Assembly: GCA_021815365.1 (NCBI GenBank) | Contig: JAKAGZ010000001.1 | Location: forward strand, 1 to 64,000 | Reading direction: 5' to 3' | DNA: 64,000 bases | Source: Bacteroidota bacterium | Lineage (GTDB): Bacteria; Bacteroidota; Ignavibacteria; Ignavibacteriales; Ignavibacteriaceae | In this document: positions 47,101 to 56,845 of the stretch, piece after piece | Layout of the letters: every line of letters starts with the position of its first letter | Numbering within the stretch: position 1 is the first letter of the stretch | Program-made: the position numbers and the translations under genes | The notes under the pieces: model-generated | Told to the model about the DNA's origin: nothing | Databases searched by the model: none | The model's input: only the letters and a program-made list of their open reading frames with translations

Positions 47101-47875
47101 TGAACGGGCGCATTTGTTTAGCACCGAGTGAGCAATTCAGTCCAACGCTTAATAAATTTTTTGTGTGCGCAACTGAAATCCAGAATGCCTCTGTGGTTTG
47201 TCCAGATAAAGTTCTTCCGCTCTGATCCACTATTGTTCCTGAAATCATTACCGGAAAACTTTTGCCAGAATCGTGCATAAATTCTTCTATTGCATAAATT
47301 GCTGATTTTGCATTTAGTGTATCAAAAACAGTTTCTATTAAAATAATATCAGCGCCGCCGTCTATTAAGCCTTTTACCTGTTCATAGTAGGCTTTTGACA
47401 TTTGTTCAAAATTTACTGAACGGAAACCAGGATCGTTTACTTTAGGAGAGAGAGAAAGAGTTTTGTTTGTCGGTCCGAGTGCGCCCGCAACAAACCTGGG
47501 CTTAGCAGAATTTTTTTCTGCGAATTCTTTCGCTGCTTCTTTTGCAATTTTTGCTGATTGGTAATTTATTTCATAAACATAGTTTTCGGTTTTATAATCT
47601 GCTTGTGCGATTGATGTCCCGCTGAAAGTGTTTGTCTCAATAATATCAGCGCCTGCTTCAAGATATGCCCGGTGAATATTTTTTATTATTTCGGGCTGTG
47701 TGATACTCAAAAGATCATTATTACCTTTCAGATCACAGGGATGATCTTTAAAATTATTTCCCCGAAAATCTTTCTCAGTAAGTTTGCAGCGTTGGATCAT
47801 TGTTCCCATAGCGCCGTCAAGAACGAGAATTCTTTTCTTCAAAATTTCAGATATTTTTTCGAAAGTAGTGTTCAC
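44159..47875 (-). CDS. metH: Cobalamin-dependent methionine synthase
   Basis: MetH moves the methyl group from methyl-THF to homocysteine via B12. The 1238-residue protein has all four modules: homocysteine domain with GGCCGTTP zinc Cys near residue 310, the pterin domain, the B12 domain with [11 protein letters not shown] (the base-off His), and the C-terminal SAM-reactivation domain (AAAP-like [15 protein letters not shown] and SAMYPAASV-like region). It starts at GTG 47875. A structured leader of about 140 bases precedes it. Confidence 0.97.
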   Translation of the reverse strand: MNTTFEKISEILKKRILVLDGAMGTMIQRCKLTEKDFRGNNFKDHPCDLKGNNDLLSITQPEIIKNIHRAYLEAGADIIETNTFSGTSIAQADYKTENYVYEINYQSAKIAKEAAKEFAEKNSAKPRFVAGALGPTNKTLSLSPKVNDPGFRSVNFEQMSKAYYEQVKGLIDGGADIILIETVFDTLNAKSAIYAIEEFMHDSGKSFPVMISGTIVDQSGRTLSGQTTEAFWISVAHTKNLLSVGLNCSLGAKQMRPFIEELSNIADCFVSIYPNAGLPNEMGEYDETPEMMSSLLKEFADAGFFNIVGGCCGTTPDHIAAISKIAEEFKPREIPSVPPYLKLSGLEPMVIRPDSNFVNIGERTNITGSKKFERLITAGDYEAALAVAREQVEGGAQVLDVNMDEGLLDSEEAMTKFLNLLQAEPDIAKLPIMIDSSKWSVIEAGLKCLQGKSIVNSISLKEGEEIFKERARKIFQYGAAVVVMAFDENGQADTFQKRIDVCKRAYKILTEEIGFPAQDIIFDPNILTIATGIEEHNNYAVDYIEAARWIKQNLPLAKVSGGVSNISFSFRGNNTVREAMHSAFLFHAIKAGMDMGIVNAGQLEVYEEIPKDLLELVEDVLFNRRKDATERLVDFAETVKLKGKSSAGVETKKDEWRNGTVQERLKHSLVKGIVDYIEEDTEEARKLYAKPLEVIEGPLMDGMNIVGDLFGSGKMFLPQVVKSARVMKKAVAYLAPFIEKEKAASNETRAAGKILLATVKGDVHDIGKNIVGVVLGCNNYNVIDLGVMVPAEKILQSAIDEKVDIIGLSGLITPSLEEMAHVAKEMERRKFKIPLLIGGATTSRIHTAVKIAPNYSNAAIHVLDASRSVPVVSNLVNDNENIRTNFVNEIKKEYKRLRENHLKGKETKKYLTLDEARNNRLKTDWKKIQIVKPEKTGVTVLNNVSLATLKKYIDWTPFFQAWEMKGKYPEIFSKEKTGDEAKKLFDDADKLLENIIEENSLTANAVFGLFPANSVGFDDIEIYTDDSRRGVKRVLHTIRTQTKKTDGLPNLALADFIAPKETGVKDYIGAFAVTAGIGIEKLVEKFERNHDDYNSIMAKVLADRLAEAFAEYLHELVRKKYWGYSPEEEFTNEDLIKENYRGIRPAPGYPAQPDHTEKPIIFDLLCAEKNTGIKLTESYAMYPAASVCGLYFSHPRSKYFTVGKIGKDQVMDYHKRKGISLEETEKWLGPILNYEPGE

Positions 47876-47907
47876 TTAAATCTCAATTTAGCTGATAAAT
47901 ATTTTTG

Positions 47908-47989
47908 ACCTGAATCATAATCTTACTAGGGTTTGATGAATAAGTTTATGAACCTGTACCGAAAGAACTACCGGCAGATAAGATCAGGT
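47908..47989 (-). promoter_or_regulatory. Structured RNA leader upstream of metH
   Basis: On the minus strand ACCTGA plus TCTTA (47989-47979) pairs with TAAGA plus TCAGGT (47925-47921 and 47913-47908): 11 bp with a 7-base bulge. Inside, CCGGUA/UACAGG (one mismatch) and GGUU/AACC can form two more stems. The layout resembles a small multi-stem regulatory RNA, but it matches no SAM, SAH or cobalamin riboswitch consensus I know. Confidence 0.4.
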
Positions 47990-48021
47990 GTTTAAAAATT
48001 CCTTCTTTTTTGAAAGGAAAG

Positions 48022-48052
48022 CAAATATAATTAAATTGTACCCTATTATAAA
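48022..48052 (-). promoter_or_regulatory. Bacteroidota-type promoter of metH
   Basis: On the minus strand TTTA (48052-48049), 19 bases, then TATATTTG (48029-48022) matches TTTG-N19-TAnnTTTG with one mismatch in the upstream box. Transcription would start near 48015, leaving a 140-base 5' leader. Confidence 0.55.
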
Positions 48053-48080
48053 ATGACTGTTTTTTAACACAGGGACATAA

Positions 48081-49052
48081 ATGATTATAATTACAGGCGC
48101 CGCAGGATTTATAGGCAGTGCATTGGTTTGGCGTTTAAATCAGCTTGGTAAAAATGATATACTCATAGTAGATGAGCTGGGGAATGATGAAAAATGGAAA
48201 AACCTCGTCTGTTTGAATTTTGAAGACTTTATTAATAAAGATGTCTTCATTCAAAAAACAGAAGCGGGATTTGATTTTAATGCTGAAGCTATAATTCACA
48301 TGGGCGCAAATTCATCCACCACAGAAAAAGACGCAGACAGTCTTTTAAATAATAATTTTGAATACACGAAAAAGCTTGCCCTTTATTCAACTAGTAAAAA
48401 CATTCGGTTTATTTATGCTTCATCGGCAGCGACTTATGGTGACGGAAGCCTGGGATTTTCTGACGATGATCAAAATTGCAGAAACCTTCGCCCGCTGAAT
48501 ATGTACGGCTATTCCAAAAATCTTTTTGATGTATGGGCATTGAAAAAAAATCTGCTTGATAAAATAGTTGGCATAAAATATTTCAATGTGTTTGGTCCGA
48601 ACGAATACCATAAAGGAGATATGAGAAGTGTTGTCCACAAAGCGTTTGAGCAAATAAGAGATACGGGTAAAGTAAAATTATTCAAATCGAACAGGAAAGA
48701 ATATAAAGACGGTGAACAAAAAAGAGATTTCATTTATGTAAAAGATGCAGTTGACATGACTTTATTTTTCTTAGAAAAAAAAGATAAGAACGGCTTATAT
48801 AATGTCGGATCTGGAAAAGCGCGAACCTGGAATGACCTGGTCACAACATTATTTACAGCACTAAATAAAAAAGTTAACATCGAATACATAAACCTGCCTT
48901 CTCATCTTGCAGAAAAATATCAATACTTTACCGAAGCAGATTTAACAAAAATTAAAAAAGCCGGTTACACCAAAGAAATTTCTTCACTTGAAAAAGGCGT
49001 AACCGATTATGTCAAAAATTACCTGGTAACAAATAAGTTTTTAGGTATGTAA
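48081..49052 (+). CDS. hldD: ADP-L-glycero-D-manno-heptose-6-epimerase
   Basis: HldD makes the L,D-heptose donor of the LPS inner core, which implies an LPS-like outer membrane. The Rossmann start MIIITGAAGFIGSALVWRLN, the AYxxxK-type active site YGYSKNLFD, and NVFGPNEYHKGDMRSV are characteristic. The 323-residue length is usual. It is divergent from metH and single. Confidence 0.93.
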   Translation: MIIITGAAGFIGSALVWRLNQLGKNDILIVDELGNDEKWKNLVCLNFEDFINKDVFIQKTEAGFDFNAEAIIHMGANSSTTEKDADSLLNNNFEYTKKLALYSTSKNIRFIYASSAATYGDGSLGFSDDDQNCRNLRPLNMYGYSKNLFDVWALKKNLLDKIVGIKYFNVFGPNEYHKGDMRSVVHKAFEQIRDTGKVKLFKSNRKEYKDGEQKRDFIYVKDAVDMTLFFLEKKDKNGLYNVGSGKARTWNDLVTTLFTALNKKVNIEYINLPSHLAEKYQYFTEADLTKIKKAGYTKEISSLEKGVTDYVKNYLVTNKFLGM

Positions 49053-49099
49053 ATAACCTTCGGGCAACTCCGTATGGCTATTCAATGATTTGAAATTAT

Positions 49100-49408
49100 T
49101 TAATTGTAAGAAGGTTCATCGTCGTCATAAAGGTCTTCGTCGTCATCTTCGTCAAAATCGAAATCCTCATCATAAATTTCATCATCGTCCTGCGGTTCTT
49201 CGATTCCATTCTCATCTTCAAACTCATCATCGAAATCATCATCCTCGTCGCCGTAATCATCGTCATCATCTGCCGAACTCAGAAACATTTCGAGAGTTTC
49301 CTGGTCTTCGTGCCCGGTTATCGGTATACCTATATCGAGGCATTCCTCAATTAATTCTTCACGAGTTTTTATAATTGTCTTTTCAAATTCACTGTCTAAC
49401 CCCGTCAT
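49100..49408 (-). CDS. Very acidic small protein of unknown function
   Basis: ATG 49408 has a perfect AGGAGGT ribosome-binding site 8 bases upstream, so the longer frame to 49540 is rejected. The 102-residue protein has a short normal N-terminal part (EFEKTIIKTREELIEECLDI) and a C-terminal half made almost only of Asp and Glu. It could bind cations or basic proteins. Antisense open frames across it are artefacts of the GA-rich composition. Positions 49409-49682 show no further gene. Confidence 0.75.
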   Translation of the reverse strand: MTGLDSEFEKTIIKTREELIEECLDIGIPITGHEDQETLEMFLSSADDDDDYGDEDDDFDDEFEDENGIEEPQDDDEIYDEDFDFDEDDDEDLYDDDEPSYN

Positions 49409-49682
49409 TTTGGTGGACCTCCTGTAATAAGATATTATAAAGATTAATTTTTTAACTATTTTACTATAAAACAAAAAACGAAAGAAAACAACAAAATAAT
49501 ATTTACACCTGAAATTTTTTAAAAATATTGTAAAGTGCAAAGTAAATATATAATTTTCTTCTTAACACTAATCTGGAAATTAATATTAAGGCAAAAGGAA
49601 AAAGATTTTTTTTGCTGTAAAAAGTTAGTCTTGGGTTTATAGAATGTCAATAGATTTAGTAATCATTAAAATTTTTTAATAT

Positions 49683-50147
49683 ATGAAACTCGCAACACTC
49701 TGTTATGTAATTGATAATGAAAAAAAACAAACATTAATGCTTCACCGTGTAAAAAAAGAAAACGATATGCACAAAGGCAAATGGAATGGCCTAGGTGGAA
49801 AACTCGAAAAGGGCGAAACGCCTGAGGAATGCGTCATAAGAGAAGTTAAGGAAGAATCTGGTTTGATAATAAAAAAGCCCCGTATGCATGGCTTCATTAC
49901 ATTTCCGCTTTTTGACGGCACAAATGACTGGTATGTGTTTTTGTTCACCGCCAGCAATTATTCGGGAAAGCTGATTGATTCACGCGAAGGAAATCTTCAG
50001 TGGGTCCCAAACAAAAAAGTAAGTACGCTTGATTTGTGGGAAGGAGATAAAATTTTTCTCAAATGGCTTTATGAAGAAAAATTTTTCAGTGCAAAATTTG
50101 TATACAAAGATGGAAAGCTGATTTCTCACTCAGTAAATTTTTATTAG
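49683..50147 (+). CDS. NUDIX hydrolase (MutT-like)
   Basis: This 154-residue protein has the full Nudix box GGKLEKGETPEECVIREVKE followed by ESG, with the GX5EX7REUXEEXG spacing. Fold and length match 8-oxo-dGTP diphosphatases of the MutT/MTH1 group; the exact nucleotide is inferred. It stops next to a truncated fragment on the other strand. Confidence 0.9.
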   Translation: MKLATLCYVIDNEKKQTLMLHRVKKENDMHKGKWNGLGGKLEKGETPEECVIREVKEESGLIIKKPRMHGFITFPLFDGTNDWYVFLFTASNYSGKLIDSREGNLQWVPNKKVSTLDLWEGDKIFLKWLYEEKFFSAKFVYKDGKLISHSVNFY

Positions 50148-50226
50148 TCACCTTCAGGGAATAACGCCTTTACTTTTTGATAAAGCTCTTCCTCTATTTC
50201 GGGAAAAAACAATATCCTTTTATTAA

Positions 50227-50346
50227 TTATTTTGTCTCCCGGAAACTTTCAGTTACATCATAGACAAGTCCCTTATATGCTATATAACAGGGATTACCTT
50301 TCTTCCCGTCATATTTTGAAAGTTCACCTGCAGTAAATATTCTCAT
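50227..50346 (-). pseudogene. Truncated cytochrome b5-like haem-binding domain
   Basis: A 39-codon frame reads MRIFTAGELSKYDG, then NPCYIAYKGLVYDVTESF and a stop. This matches the first third of the cytochrome b5-like domain (LxxYDGxxGxPxYxAYxGxVYDVT). The haem His region (HPGG-like) is absent. Between it and the NUDIX stop another frame ends in EIEEELYQKVKALFPEGD, perhaps the tail of a second lost gene. Confidence 0.5.
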
Positions 50347-50409
50347 TTCATCAAAGCTGCGGGAAGCATGTAAAAATACTTCTGCAAAAAAGATTAAAGA
50401 AATTTACTG

Positions 50410-51071
50410 ACGTAAGGAGATTTAACTTCACCCTGTCTCTGGAAGTGACCGGATGGTCCTTCGCCGTCCAGACCGAATTGAAATAGTAAACCCCTCTGAA
50501 TCTGATGAAGTAAAAATGTTTATTAAAAAATTTTTCCTGAAGTTTTTTAATGATAACAATAAAAGAATTTTCATAATTGGGATTAATCCGGGAAGGTTTG
50601 GCGGAGGGCTGACGGGAATTTCGTTCACAGATCCTGTGGCATTAAAAGAGGATTGCGGAATCGAAAATGAACTTGGAAAGCAAAGGGAATTTTCAAGCAG
50701 ATTTGTTTATAGGTTTATATCCTGCTCAGGCGGAGTAAAAATTTTATTCAAAATATTTTATCAGTGCACTTTATCCACTTGCCATTCTGAAAAACGGGAA
50801 AAATTATAACTACTACAACAGCACGGAACTATTCAAAATAATTAAACCTCACATTACAGACTCGCTGCATAAGCAAATCAATTTCGGAGCTGACAGAAGT
50901 TTTGTTATCTGCCTCGGAAAGAAAAACGCCGAATATCTGAAAATAATTAATGGCGAGAATAATTTCTTCGATGAAATACGTGTTGTTGAGCATCCAAGAT
51001 ATATTATGCAGTACCGCTTAAAAAAAGTCAGCCATTTTATAGACAAGTATACGAATGCCTGCCGCAGCTAA
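50410..51071 (+). pseudogene. SMUG2-type uracil-DNA glycosylase (DUF4918-like), frameshifted
   Basis: One frame gives IEIVNPSESDEVKMFIKKFF and IIGINPGRFGGGLTGISFTD, the active-site region of the SMUG2/DUF4918 group. After an A5 run (50737-50741, one A too many) another frame continues with FYSKYFISALYPLAILKNGK, SFVICLGKKNAEYL and VEHPRYIMQY to a stop at 51071. A further break near 50450 is likely, since the FNFTLSLEV start is in a third frame. The protein would remove uracil from DNA if intact. Confidence 0.65.
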
Positions 51072-51162
51072 GAATAAATTTTACCAGTGGGATATTATCT
51101 TAAAATATCTCAATTGAAATAACTTTTTTCAAATTATTAATTTTTTGCTGTTGATTAAGAGT

Positions 51163-51960
51163 CTAAGCCGGCAGCTTATCCTTTAAAAATTTTTCAATTG
51201 CTTTATTTACAAAGTCACTATTTTCAACGGGGGAAAGATGAGCCGCTTCAGGTACCTCTAAAAAAATTGCTGTGCTTATTTTAGCAGACATAGCTTTCAT
51301 TACATCGGGCGGGGTTATTTTATCTTCAGAGCCGCAAATGATGAGAGCAGGAATTTTAATCTTCGGCAAATAATCCGTTGTATCTGTCCTTGCTGCCATA
51401 GCAAGCAAACATCCTTTAAGCCCTGCAGGATCAGATTTTAATGCACGATTTAAAATCTCTTCATATTTATGTCTGTTCAAATTAATAAATTCATTGGTAA
51501 AACATTTGGGTACAAAAGTGCCAACAAATTTTTGTACTCCTTCATCATTTATCTGTTTAATTCCGGCAAAGCGGTTAAGCTTTACTGCATTGGTATCCGC
51601 TTCAGATTTTGTATCACACAAAATAACAGCACGAAATTTTTTTTCTTCACGTTCGATTGCGCGGAGAGCAATGTATCCCCCCATAGATAACCCGCAAAGA
51701 ACAACTTTGTCAAGATTTAAAGTATCAACTATTTCAAAGAGATCATCAACAAAACTTTCCATCGTAAACTGTCCGTCTCCGGCCGGCGATCCCCCAAATC
51801 CACGGATATCATAAGTGACACAATGGTAATGTTCTTTAAAATATTCTACCTGCCCGGACCACATTTTGTGATCGAAAGGGAAGCCATGAATAAAAATCAT
51901 TGGTTGTAAATTTTTTCTGCCTTCAAGGTAAATTGCCAGGTTATTTTTTATTGCGTTCAT
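51163..51960 (-). CDS. Alpha/beta hydrolase
   Basis: The 265-residue protein has the alpha/beta hydrolase fold: oxyanion region FIHGFPFDHKMWSGQ, nucleophile elbow CGLSMGGYIALRA with catalytic Ser near residue 96, acid strand LIICGSEDKITPP, and the final His in EAAHLSPVEN. It is cytoplasmic. The substrate is not evident; enol-lactonase or esterase roles are common in this group. Confidence 0.9.
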   Translation of the reverse strand: MNAIKNNLAIYLEGRKNLQPMIFIHGFPFDHKMWSGQVEYFKEHYHCVTYDIRGFGGSPAGDGQFTMESFVDDLFEIVDTLNLDKVVLCGLSMGGYIALRAIEREEKKFRAVILCDTKSEADTNAVKLNRFAGIKQINDEGVQKFVGTFVPKCFTNEFINLNRHKYEEILNRALKSDPAGLKGCLLAMAARTDTTDYLPKIKIPALIICGSEDKITPPDVMKAMSAKISTAIFLEVPEAAHLSPVENSDFVNKAIEKFLKDKLPA

Positions 51961-52025
51961 TCTTTTTTGTTTTATCTTAACAGCTAAAATATCACAATAT
52001 TATATTATTTATAAAGGGACTGCCG

Positions 52026-52861
52026 ATGAAAAGAACATTGATTTTATTTACAGTATTTCTATTCCCTTCTGCTAATTTAATCTTTGCTCAACAAAATCAG
52101 GGTGGTTCCCATCCGGTGCAGCAGGCTTAAACATAAGCCAGATCGCACTGAATAACTGGGCACAGGGTGGAGATAATTCACTTACATGGACTCTCACCGG
52201 AAATTTTTCTGCAAAATATGTAAACGACAGCCTGATATTCAGGAACTCATTAAAATTAGCATACGGCAGAACAAAACTCGGCGGGCAGGATTTCAGAACC
52301 AACGATAACGAATTTTATCTTATTAACCTCGTGTCAATAAAAGTCGGGTGGGCAGTTGATCCTTATTTCAGCAATACCATACGCACTTCAATTACAAAAG
52401 GATATGATTATTCCAAGAACCCGCCTCTTGAAATAGCAGACCTTTTTGATCCGGGCTATGTAACACAAAGCATCGGGTTTACTTATGATAAGCTCAAACA
52501 TTTCAATACACGGCTTGGTTTAGCAGCACAGGAAGTCTTTACAAAAAATAATACTAAATACACAGATGACATTGCGACTGCAAAAATAGAAAAGTTTAAA
52601 TTTGAAACTGGACTTGAGTCTGTAAGCTCTGCAGAATTTTCTGCTGCTGAAAATATTTTGGTAAAAAGCAGCCTGAGATTATTTACAAGATTTGAAAACT
52701 TAAAGGTCTGGGATGTAAGGTGGGATAATGCGCTTGTAGCAAAGGTAAATGATTTTATAAATGTTAACCTGGCTTTTTTGCTTGTTTACCAGGAAGATCA
52801 ATCTAAACAGGCGCAAATCAAAGAAGCGCTTCAGTTGGGATTTGTTTATACGATATTCTAA
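52026..52861 (+). pseudogene. DUF3078-like outer-membrane protein, frameshifted after the signal peptide
   Basis: ATG 52026 opens a signal peptide (LILFTVFLFPSANLIFAQ). In the A4 run at 52093-52096 one A appears missing; the next frame continues GWFPSGAAGLNISQIALNNW and AQGGDNSLTWTL to the end. The body fits DUF3078-like beta-barrel-associated proteins, ending with a beta-strand and C-terminal Phe (LGFVYTIF). The remaining 255 codons are intact, so a sequencing error is plausible. Confidence 0.6.
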
Positions 52862-52901
52862 GAGTTGTTGAAACATATAAGGATCTGAACTTACACAGAT
52901 A

Positions 52902-53000
52902 GAGAGATGACATCTTTTGCTTCTAAAAAATATACCGATAAAAACAGCATTACTTCCGAAAAAATAAATATCTATTCTTTTATAAAAGATGTCATCTCTC
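52902..53000. repeat. 17-bp perfect inverted repeat around a 65-base spacer
   Basis: GAGAGATGACATCTTTT (52902-52918) is matched exactly by its reverse complement at 52984-53000. It sits between the DUF3078-like gene and the convergent pstB. It could be a bidirectional terminator or a small non-coding mobile element (MITE-like). No duplicated flanks were recognised. Confidence 0.6.
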
Positions 53001-53052
53001 GCTTCGTTATTGTTTGCGTAACTTCAGTAAGGATAAAGAAGCCTGAAAAATA

Positions 53053-53865
53053 TCACCCGAACCTTCCGCTGATATAATCTTCGGTTTGTTTTAGTTCCGG
53101 GTCTGTAAATATTTTAATCGTCTTATCCATCTCGATTAGTTTACCCATATAAAAAAATGCAGTATAATCACTTACTCTCGATGCCTGCTGCATGTTATGA
53201 GTAACAATAATAATTGTGTATTTCTTTTTTAGCTCAAAAATTAATTCTTCAATTTTTGCCGTCGAGATCGGATCAAGAGCGCTGGCAGGTTCATCCATAA
53301 GAATAACCTCCGGCTGCATCGCAATAGTACGTGCTATACAAAGACGCTGCTGCTGGCCTCCGGAAATATTTGCACCTGATTCGTGAAGTATGTCTTTCAC
53401 TTCGTCCCAGAGGGCTGCTTGTCTTAAACTTGTTTCAACTATTTCCTTCAACTTTTTCTTATCCCTGAATCCGTTCATCCTAAGTCCTGCAACAACATTA
53501 TTTGCGATCGACATCGTTGGAAAAGGATTCGGCTTTTGAAAAACCATACCGATTCTTCTCCTTAAATAAACAGGATCTAACTTCATAATGTCTTCATCAT
53601 CAAAAATAATTTTGCCTGTAAAATTCCCGCCCACTTCTTCATTCATACGGTTCAGGCTTCTGAGGAATGTTGATTTCCCGCAGCCGGATGGACCGATTAT
53701 CGCAAGAACCTTTCTTTCGAAAATATTAATATTTATATCACTCAGGACTTTTGTTTTTCCAAAAAAAACAGAAAGCTCTTTTACCGAAATTTTAAGGGAG
53801 CTTCCGGCAATATGGGGGCTTTTAGTTTTCTCCGTTGTAATATTAACTTGTTCGTTGACTACCAT
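53053..53865 (-). CDS. pstB: Phosphate ABC transporter ATP-binding protein
   Basis: PstB powers high-affinity phosphate import. Walker [20 protein letters not shown], the Q loop [10 protein letters not shown], signature [20 protein letters not shown] and Walker [14 protein letters not shown] are all intact. The NRMNE after Walker A is typical of PstB. A ~25-residue N-terminal extension precedes the usual start. It is the last gene of the porin-pstSCAB operon; no phoU follows in this window. Confidence 0.96.
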   Translation of the reverse strand: MVVNEQVNITTEKTKSPHIAGSSLKISVKELSVFFGKTKVLSDININIFERKVLAIIGPSGCGKSTFLRSLNRMNEEVGGNFTGKIIFDDEDIMKLDPVYLRRRIGMVFQKPNPFPTMSIANNVVAGLRMNGFRDKKKLKEIVETSLRQAALWDEVKDILHESGANISGGQQQRLCIARTIAMQPEVILMDEPASALDPISTAKIEELIFELKKKYTIIIVTHNMQQASRVSDYTAFFYMGKLIEMDKTIKIFTDPELKQTEDYISGRFG

Positions 53866-53870
53866 GAAAC

Positions 53871-54734
53871 TTATGCTTTATACTTTGACCGGGTTATAAT
53901 TCTAAAAACCAAACTCAAAACGGAAATCAGCAAAATAAGAGCCAGCGCGGCTGTCCACGCCTGATCATTCCAATCTTTAAATGGTGCTGTGGAATATTGA
54001 TAAATATAAACTGTAAGAGAAGCAATCGGCTGAAAAATATCTGTAGACCAGAACCTGTTCCCAAGTGAAGTAAATAATAAAGGAGCTGTTTCACCTGCTG
54101 CTCGCGAAAGTCCAAGCAATATTCCTGTTGCAATACCTTTCCACGCTGTTTTTAAAACGATCATTACAGTAATTTTCCATTTAGGAATTCCCAGGGCGAG
54201 ACCAGCTTCCCTGTAAGATTGCGGTACAAGCTTTATCATCTCCTCTGTTGTCCTTGTAATTGTTGGTATCATTAATATTGCAAGCGCTATGCCTCCTGCC
54301 AGAGCTGAAAAATGTTTCATTGGAATGACAACAAGTGTGTAAGCTACAACCCCAACCACGATAGAAGGTATGCCGCTCAGCACATCTGTAAAAAAACGAA
54401 CCAGAATCCCAAATTTGTTTTTCCCGAATTCAGATAAGTATGTGCCGCTCATAATTCCAACGGGAATCCCAATGCCGCCGCCGATTGCAATCAGTATTAT
54501 TGTTCCTACAATAGCATTTACCATCCCTCCGCCTGTTTCTCCAACGGGGGTTGGCAGCTTGGTAAAAAAATCAATATTTAAATTTGAAATACCTTTTGAA
54601 ATTGTATAATAAAAAATAAAGACCAGTGGAACAATTGTTATCAAAGCAGCAAGCAGAGAAAGTGATAACATAACAAAGTTTGCTGTTCTTCGTTTATAGA
54701 AAATAAATTTTTTCATTGGAAATTTCATTTCCAT
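53871..54734 (-). CDS. pstA: Phosphate ABC transporter permease PstA
   Basis: The 287-residue inner-membrane protein has six hydrophobic helices and the ABC coupling loop [40 protein letters not shown] and GIPIGMSGTYL-like segments are typical of PstA. It overlaps pstC by 10 bases and lies 5 bases upstream of pstB. Confidence 0.95.
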   Translation of the reverse strand: MEMKFPMKKFIFYKRRTANFVMLSLSLLAALITIVPLVFIFYYTISKGISNLNIDFFTKLPTPVGETGGGMVNAIVGTIILIAIGGGIGIPVGIMSGTYLSEFGKNKFGILVRFFTDVLSGIPSIVVGVVAYTLVVIPMKHFSALAGGIALAILMIPTITRTTEEMIKLVPQSYREAGLALGIPKWKITVMIVLKTAWKGIATGILLGLSRAAGETAPLLFTSLGNRFWSTDIFQPIASLTVYIYQYSTAPFKDWNDQAWTAALALILLISVLSLVFRIITRSKYKA

Positions 54735-55762
54735 TTACGTTCGGTACTCCACACAAGCAATCGTGCAAGAATATTGACCATAATCGTTATGATAAACAGA
54801 ATCAGCGCAAGTTCAATAAGGGCGCTTATGTATAAATCAGAAGTAGCTTCAGTAAATTCATTTGCAAGTACACTTGCCATAGTATAAGAAGGATTCAGGA
54901 GAGAGGCTGAAATTTCCGGGCGGTTCCCGATAACCATCGTTACTGCCATTGTCTCGCCTATTGCCCTTCCAAGCCCAAGCATTGTTGCACCAAGCAAACC
55001 TGATTTAGCATTGCTTAATACAACTTTAGTTACCTCCCATTTGGTTGCACCAAGCGCATAAGCGGCTTCTCTTTGTGTGTTAGGAACAGATTTTAAAACA
55101 TCACGGGAGATTGATGAAATTATTGGAAGCACCATTATAGAAAGAATAATTGCTGCTGCAAGCATTCCAAAACCATAGGGTGCACCCTGGAACAAGGGTG
55201 AATTGGGGAATTTGTTTTGAAAAAAGGGTTCAACAGAATCGCGAAGCCACGGAACTAAAACGAATATACCCCACAATCCATAAATAACACTCGGAATTCC
55301 CGCCAGCAATTCGGTCAGAAATGAAAGCGGTTTCTCAAGCCATCCTGGGGCAAGCTCGGCTAAAAAAACTGCAACCCCGATCCCAAGAGGAAAAGCAATC
55401 AACAAAGCCAGCAGCGAAGAAACGAAAGTACCGTATATAACTGGCAGTGCACCAAAAACCTCGGCGACAGGATCCCAAGTCGAAGTAATTAAAAATTTTA
55501 ATCCAAATGTTTTTATCGAAAGAGTGGAGTTGGAATACATTTCCCAGCCCATTAAAACCACCAAAAAAAAGACTAACATTGCAAATAGCAATGTTAGTCT
55601 TTCAAAAATCAGATCTCCTATATTTTTATTTCCTAAAATTTTAGTTAAGAATGTAACCCTTTTTTTTCCTTTACTCTTCTTAAAAAAATTTTGCAGTTTA
55701 TATTCTGATCTGCTGCCGGCAAAATCTCCGGCTGTTTTATTTAACACTAATCTTCTTTCCAT
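54725..55762 (-). CDS. pstC: Phosphate ABC transporter permease PstC
   Basis: The 345-residue permease has the PstC features: ELLAGIPSVIYGLWGIFVLV and the coupling loop REAAYALGATKWEVTKVVLS. A ~45-residue basic N-terminal tail comes before the first membrane helix. The ATG lies inside the pstS 3' end (26-base overlap), and its 3' end overlaps pstA. A later in-frame start cannot be excluded. Confidence 0.94.
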   Translation of the reverse strand: MERRLVLNKTAGDFAGSRSEYKLQNFFKKSKGKKRVTFLTKILGNKNIGDLIFERLTLLFAMLVFFLVVLMGWEMYSNSTLSIKTFGLKFLITSTWDPVAEVFGALPVIYGTFVSSLLALLIAFPLGIGVAVFLAELAPGWLEKPLSFLTELLAGIPSVIYGLWGIFVLVPWLRDSVEPFFQNKFPNSPLFQGAPYGFGMLAAAIILSIMVLPIISSISRDVLKSVPNTQREAAYALGATKWEVTKVVLSNAKSGLLGATMLGLGRAIGETMAVTMVIGNRPEISASLLNPSYTMASVLANEFTEATSDLYISALIELALILFIITIMVNILARLLVWSTERKWK

Positions 55763-56789
55763 TACTTGTTATCAAATTTATTTTTGCGAGGTCTAACTTC
55801 TGTACTTGTTTAGGAAGGGGAGAATAATAGAGACCCTGGGCGTCATCCTGACCTTTTGTTACTGCCCATTTTAAGAATTTCACAAGTGCAGATGCTTTTG
55901 TATAATCTTTAATATCCTTAGGAACAACGATCCAGGAAAACCCTGATATGGGGTAAGCATTTTTCCCATCAGCATTAGTAATAATTGCACGGAGGTCTTT
56001 AGGCATATTTTTAACAGCTCCTGCAGCAGCCTCGGTCACCGTATTGAAATTTGCGTCTACAAAATTTCCTGCTTTGTTTTTCATTAATGCGTAGGGAAGC
56101 TTATTTTGAACAGCATAAGCTAACTCAACATAACCGATAGCCCCTTCGGTTTGAGAAATTAACCCTGAAACGCCTTCACTTCCTTTTCCGCCAAGACCTA
56201 CTGGCCAATTGACAGAGGTGCTGTTTCCTATTTTTTTAGCCCACTCTGAGCTTACTTTGCTTAGATAATTTGTAAAGATAAATGTAGTCCCGCTTCCATC
56301 TGAACGGTGAGTAACAAGGATAGCTTTATTAGGAAGATTTTTTCCTGCGTTCAGCTTTACTATGCGCGGATCGTTCCATTTAGTGATCTTGCCAAGATAA
56401 ATGTCTGATAAGATTTCTCCGTCAAGTTTTAATCCCTGTCCAACTGAAGGAAGATTGTAAGTAACAGCAACACCGCCCATGATTATAGGAAGGTGAATGA
56501 TCTCTGTTCCTCTTTTGCTTGTAAAAGTATTCATCTGTTGTTCTGTCATTGGTGCGTCAGATGCGCCGAAATCTACAGTCCCTTCTGTTACCTGCTGAAT
56601 CCCGGCTCCGCTTCCAATTGACTGATAATTAATTTGTACGCCTGTCGTTTTATTGTAAAAATCGAACCACTTTGAAAAGATCGGATAATCAAACGATGAG
56701 CCCGACCCATTTAGCCTCACCTGTGCAAATGGTGCTGCCGTAAAAGCTGCGGCTGTTATCACGGTTAAGAAAAGAATTCTGAACTTCAT
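55737..56789 (-). CDS. pstS: Phosphate-binding protein PstS
   Basis: PstS delivers phosphate in the periplasm. The 350-residue protein has a signal peptide (ILFLTVITAAAFTAAPFAQ) and the phosphate-site loops LNGSGSSFDYPIF, TVDFGASDAPM and THRSDGSGTTFIFTNYLS. WPVGLGGKGSEGVSGLI is also typical. It follows the porin gene with a 56-base gap. Confidence 0.96.
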   Translation of the reverse strand: MKFRILFLTVITAAAFTAAPFAQVRLNGSGSSFDYPIFSKWFDFYNKTTGVQINYQSIGSGAGIQQVTEGTVDFGASDAPMTEQQMNTFTSKRGTEIIHLPIIMGGVAVTYNLPSVGQGLKLDGEILSDIYLGKITKWNDPRIVKLNAGKNLPNKAILVTHRSDGSGTTFIFTNYLSKVSSEWAKKIGNSTSVNWPVGLGGKGSEGVSGLISQTEGAIGYVELAYAVQNKLPYALMKNKAGNFVDANFNTVTEAAAGAVKNMPKDLRAIITNADGKNAYPISGFSWIVVPKDIKDYTKASALVKFLKWAVTKGQDDAQGLYYSPLPKQVQKLDLAKINLITSNGKKISVK

Positions 56790-56845
56790 TATTATCTCCT
56801 TATAAATATAATTAATTTTATAAAATCAAAGGAACATTTAATTAT

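Noticed and set aside
47876-48080. SAM-I, SAH or cobalamin riboswitch upstream of metH
   Set aside because: The leader folds, but none of the conserved core sequences of those classes is present.
49090-49374. His/Arg-rich 94-codon plus-strand frame
   Set aside because: It is the antisense shadow of the Asp/Glu-rich gene at 49100-49408, which has a perfect Shine-Dalgarno.
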